A stretch of DNA of 64,000 nt, taken from contig MU270018.1 of NCBI GenBank assembly GCA_021432635.1, forward strand, positions 1,118,796 to 1,182,795. The letters are read 5' to 3'. The stretch comes from Thozetella sp. PMI_491. Lineage: Eukaryota > Ascomycota > Sordariomycetes > Chaetosphaeriales > Chaetosphaeriaceae. The first letter of the stretch is position 1; every line of letters begins with the position of its first letter. Both the position numbers and the translations under genes were made by a program. The notes under the pieces were generated by a model. It did not search any database. It had not been told where the DNA came from and saw nothing but the letters and a program-made list of their open reading frames with translations. Shown here piece after piece: positions 60,101 to 64,000 of this stretch.

Positions 60101-63100
60101 TGTACTGTCTGCGTCAGGGTCGATAGCTAAGCATGCGAGCGAGAGAGGAGGGAGGGAGAGCCTTTCTAGGCACGGATGCGTAGATTGGGCGGTAGTTGGA
60201 GTAAAACTGGGCAGTTGCCAACTGCCAACCCTCCCGCAGAGCGTGGCTCCTGCCCCACAGCACGGCTGGCATAAGGCGCTAAACCAGATTTGACCACCTT
60301 CCCCAGAGACCCTGACCCCGGTCCGTGCTGCACGGTGCAACGCGAGGCGCCTGCGCAGCCCTATAATAAGTAACGTCATCCACCACGCCCAAGTCAAGCC
60401 GAACGCGGGCGGCGGCCTGGGTCCCGGCGGTAAACACCTGCGGGTTGAACGGCGCCCAGAAGGGTGCACTCGCCGTCTTTCCATCTCGTGCCCCCCGACG
60501 GGCCGAGGTGAGGTACGAGGCTGCGATGCTGCCGCGCTTCAAAGGCCGTGATGTTGTCGCGATGTGGGATCCAGGCACAGCCAATCCGCAAGACTTTCTT
60601 TCCCGTGACTGGCTGGCGTCTGGCGAGTCCGACGAATGAGAAATTGCCCGACGTCCATATTGAGAAGCCACAAGGACCCACGAGGACAGGCGAGCTCCGT
60701 CGGCGGAGCTCAACTCCTCTCTTTTAGTCCTTTGTTTTTTTTTTAAAACCCTCTCTCCGCTCTTCACTCCTAGCTCCCCTAGCCGCCACAAGTCCCGCAA
60801 GCGAGCGCTCGGCCATACCTCTCTCTCCTGGGCACGCATAATCGCGTCGGTAGCGGTGGTGGACGGGCCCACTCAAGACCGCTCTTTGCTCCATGAGGAT
60901 ACAGCTGCAGATTGCTATGGCTATGCCTTCGGCTCAACCGATAGCTTCGGGGAGGTCTCCAGACCCCAATTATAGAAACCAGATGCATTCGGCGGAGGTT
61001 AGCCCGCTTCACCTCTCCTTTATCGCGCGTTCCGGACAGTGGACCATCCGACCGAATATTGTTGATCCCAACGAGCTCCTAGAAGAAGTGTTGACCTGCG
61101 CGCGGTTGCATTCTAGATAGGCGCGCAGCCTGCTGTCCTACACATTCAATGGCCTCCTCGGTCGTATACCTTGGCTCCCCCGCTCCAGTGTCTGGACGAA
61201 TGCCCGACCCCTGCCTGCGCGCATCCACACACCTGTATCTCGGTGTGGCCGTCCCTGTATTATACTGCATGGAGGGTGTGGGAGGCACTGCGTGCTGCAC
61301 ATACTGCTACGCAGCACTACCGTCTCGTCCCCCAGCCTCCCCTCCTCGTCGCCGGCTCCCATGTCGAAAGTCGAAACCGGGCTGCCAGACGCAGCGGCGG
61401 CACACGGCGCTTGCAAGTACATGAGTCCTTTAAGGGCGGCCGCTGAAGGTCCTATCCCAGCGCTCCGCTCTCAACAAACCGCCCCCCCCTTCTTGTTGAC
61501 CTCCCCTGCCCCGTGCCCTGGTCCTCGTCCACGTCACTCGGGCATCCACCCCTCCCCCCCCCCTAACATGCGCCCGGAGGACTGACTGGCTGGGCCCTTG
61601 TTTCCTGGGGACGGTCGGGGCCGAAACCTAGCCATTGCCTGTATTTGGTCTCTCTTGTGTTCACCCTAACCCTTTCCTGGGCCTGGTCCCCGGGGCGCTA
61701 CGTGCATGCGTCGCACGCACACATTCTACTCTGGAAGTGGTCACGTTTTTGCTGCGATGGCCTGTTTCGAGTAGGGCAGTTAGAATTACAGGAGTCCCGA
61801 TGTGGGGGGGAAGCGGTCCCAGAAGGCCCAACGTGCATAAGGAACGCTCCAGATTTCAGGAGGGACTGCCGGCTAGGCCTCACCCCCCGACTTCCTAATC
61901 CGTCTGTGGCGGGTTCGCGTCAGAGCTGCCTACCTGTCTGCCTGCCTGCCCATGGACGCATGTGCGTGACGATGATACTGTGACAACGGCACTAACCGGC
62001 AAATACCGCATGGTGGTCCCCTAGCAGCAGCAGTAGCAGCAGTAGCAGCACTACAGGGAGAGAGACACTCCATACTGCACACACTCACACACACACACGC
62101 AACATGCAGCTCGCTGACCCGCGCCGCAGCACCACGTAAAAACAAAATGCCGCAAGCGAAATAAGAGAGGTAAGCCGCCGTGTCAGGTTGAGTGCTCCAG
62201 GCTGTTCCTTTTGAACTATTGTCTTTCGCGACGCGAAAAACTGCGAGCTAATCCGCATTGGACCCTCTCTCTGGCTCGGGGCTACCATAGTCTGGATCCG
62301 ACGCGATGGAACCAAAAAAAAAAAGGACTAATGCAATATGCTTTGTAGAAAGTCACCCCGTTCTTCGATTCTCCCATCCAGGGTATCTATCGCGGAGTAA
62401 TACACCAAAAAATTAAGAGCGAGGGCTTGCTGCTCCTTTCTCATCCTCCTCCCCCCCTGAGAAAATTAATTGCCTTGAAAAGTCAGCCGTGATCCCCCCA
62501 CTAGAACTCCCCACCATCCTGTTTTGCTGCCTGCACCGCAACCGCGTCTCAGCGTCCCCTGGCGACCCGCGTATTTTTTTTTCGGTCAACAATGCCCACT
62601 GGTTCCGCAGATAACGTAAGTATACACAAGAACGCAGAGTGGTAAATACAAATGGTGAATACAGTAAAACATTGGCGAATTAGCAAAAAAAGTGAAGCGA
62701 AACCCACAATGTCCCCAAGCGATACAAGGGAAAATAAAAGAGAGGTAAGCAAAGTAAATGTCCCCTCTCAAAATGCCCCTCACATGCTGCCGATGCCCCC
62801 TGTCGTAGATCGATCACACCCGTCTCATTAGAGGGAAAGTGGAATGGTTGCCGAAGGTCTGTGTCCCAAACAAAATGTACTGGCCTTGTCGACACTGCTC
62901 GCTTGCCCAGACGGCTGGGAACGCCGAAGTAGTCAAGGGTGAGCAGACAGGGATCTGCCAGCTGTCCGTCCCCCATTTGAAATAGCAGCCCTCTTTTTGA
63001 CACTCAGTCGCGAAGTAGAGGTCGTTGGCGGACCTCGGGGCAAATCAGCGTTTAAAAATTAGGCTTGGTCGGAGGCGTTCTGTGATTCCCACCCGAATGC

Positions 63101-63301
63101 TGATGCTTTGAGCGTTCCCACATGGTTTTTTTTTCTTTCTTATATTGTCCAAACCCTCCGATTCTGTTTTGATGTGTGTGATTTCGTGGGTCGCGTCGCC
63201 CAGAGGCGGAAAAATTTCATTCCAAATCCTAAAAAGTTCGGGTCCGGTTCGAAAGAGGTGATGTGCCAGCCTAGGAGGCTGAAACGTAGTGAAATTAAAG
63301 T
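54163..63301. other. Nine-kilobase stretch without a recognisable gene
   Basis: The first few hundred bases are the TBC 3' flank. Beyond about 54.5 kb there are only overlapping chance frames, the longest of 281 codons on the minus strand at 56255-57100, none with a domain or motif I recognise. A GCA/GTA repeat lies at 62022-62050 and CA runs near 62078-62099. Bases 62560-63301 are less G+C-rich and may be the 3' flank of the minus-strand gene at the right edge. Telomere-like CCCTAA pairs occur at 57833 and 61662. No tRNA or transposon was found. Confidence 0.5.
62022..62050. repeat. Imperfect AGC/AGT trinucleotide repeat
   Basis: Tandem AGC units with regularly spaced AGT interruptions over about 29 bp in non-coding DNA. 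Simple-sequence repeat. Confidence 0.8.
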
Positions 63302-64000
63302 TCAATCCGCATCGCGTTCGCGCGTGGCCGCCGATCCTGCTGCTCCACCACGCGGCATTTCCTCCGACGTCCTGGCATGCTCCTGATACCCTTCACCATG
63401 TTGGGATCTCATGTCCGATGGGCCAGCTGCATACTGTGTCGCGTGCGGAGATTGCGGGTCATCCGAGAGCAGCGATGACACTGAGTGCGCACCGCGCGAG
63501 GGTGTTGGTGGCGGCGGTTGCGCTTGGGTGGGCTGTTGTTGCTGCGACGACAAGCCCTCGCTCTCTCGTGATGCCAGCCCTGATGCATGTGGTGGTGAGG
63601 TCCCTCGTTGCGACCCCAATCCTTCCGACCTCCCACGCCCTGTTGGACGGTACGATCCCAGGTCGCTCCGCTGACGCGAGTGGCCTCTCCTGCGGCCCGG
63701 TGGCGGGTTGGAGAGTCCACTGCGGGCAAATGGGGGCGACCTGAGTCGCTGGGTGGTGCTCGGTGGAGGAGCAGCCTGCTGCGGCCCTGTCGCCTTCCGC
63801 TTCCTTGGTGATTCCCCTATGACGAACGGCCATGTTAGCCCAGAAGTCTTAGGAGCGAGCTTTGATCTTGGACGAACCTGAGGGCGTAGCAGGCTGGTCA
63901 GAGCTGCCCCGTCCTCCTGAACTCGAAGGCGGTTGCCAGTGGTGGAAGTATATGCCCGGCGACGGTTGTGGTTCCTGCTGCTGGGCCGAAGAGATCCCAG
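63302..64000 (-). CDS. C-terminal part of an unrecognised Q/P/S-rich protein (5' end beyond the window)
   Basis: The window ends inside this gene. Two exon segments (64000-63878 and 63816-63302) join across a 61-bp GT-AG intron with matching phase, giving about 212 visible residues and a TGA stop. The visible part is low-complexity: Q runs (SAQQQEPQPSPG, SSQQQQPTQAQPPPP), a basic nuclear-localisation-like SPRKRKA, Arg-rich stretches, and a more ordered-looking patch HSVSSLLSDDPQ. Composition resembles the disordered tails of fungal transcription or chromatin regulators, but no DNA-binding domain is visible, so this is only a guess. The last ~40 residues could instead be intron read-through if a donor near the HGEGYQ codons is used. 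I do not recognise the family. Confidence 0.5.
   Translation of the reverse strand: MGSLRPSSRNHNRRRAYTSTTGNRLRVQEDGAALTSLLRPQVRPRSKLAPKTSGLTWPFVIGESPRKRKATGPQQAAPPPSTTQRLRSPPFARSGLSNPPPGRRRGHSRQRSDLGSYRPTGRGRSEGLGSQRGTSPPHASGLASRESEGLSSQQQQPTQAQPPPPTPSRGAHSVSSLLSDDPQSPHATQYAAGPSDMRSQHGEGYQEHARTSEEMPRGGAAGSAATRERDAD

Overview
The window looks like genomic DNA of a filamentous ascomycete (Pezizomycotina, most likely a Sordariomycete). The evidence is eukaryotic genes split by short GT-AG introns (about 60-210 bp), G+C-rich coding and intergenic DNA, a large fungal hybrid histidine kinase, an Ecl1-type lifespan factor, an Ank-dilute protein and a fungal-type DET1 phosphatase. I see no viral, prophage, CRISPR or recognisable transposon sequence, and no AT-rich RIP-like islands. 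The first 82 bases are pure G and are probably a sequencing or assembly artefact.

Layout. Bases 83-7711 hold no gene I can support, although their last ~700 bp form a pyrimidine-rich leader for the small ecl1 gene (7712-8134, +). A second gene-poor stretch runs to about 17.1 kb. A compact block follows: a class II aldolase/adducin-family enzyme (-, 17107-18267), a DET1-type histidine phosphatase (-, 19296-21257), a PRKRIP1/DUF1168 splicing-associated protein (+, 22756-23349), the chaperonin subunit CCT-gamma (-, 23564-25542) and a very large hybrid histidine kinase (-, 26720 to about 32712 or beyond). After a 4-kb promoter-type gap come an M13 neprilysin-like metallopeptidase with ten exons (-, 36976-40048) and a cytochrome b561-type membrane protein (-, 41116-41925). 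Then, on the other strand, come allantoicase (43080-44274), an ankyrin-dilute domain protein (44882-47537) and a TBC RabGAP (51083-54162). A 9-kb stretch without recognisable genes follows. The window ends inside a Q/P-rich protein gene on the minus strand (63302 to beyond 64000).

The genes do not form one pathway or cluster; this is ordinary euchromatic housekeeping and signalling content. Themes are stress and signalling (ecl1, hybrid histidine kinase), proteostasis (CCT3, M13 peptidase), membrane traffic and lipid transport (DET1-like, TBC, Ank-dilute) and nitrogen salvage (allantoicase). I found no convincing new multi-gene system. The most testable items are the kinase gene, which has an intron exactly before its phospho-acceptor aspartate and a degenerate extra receiver domain; a CCAAT/GATA module between cytochrome b561 and allantoicase; a heat-shock-type element at the CCT3 start; an upstream reading frame overlapping ecl1; and two large gene-poor blocks that need transcript data.

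Intron-exon structures were worked out by hand from splice sites, reading phase and family conservation. They add up to intact frames but have not been tested against transcripts.
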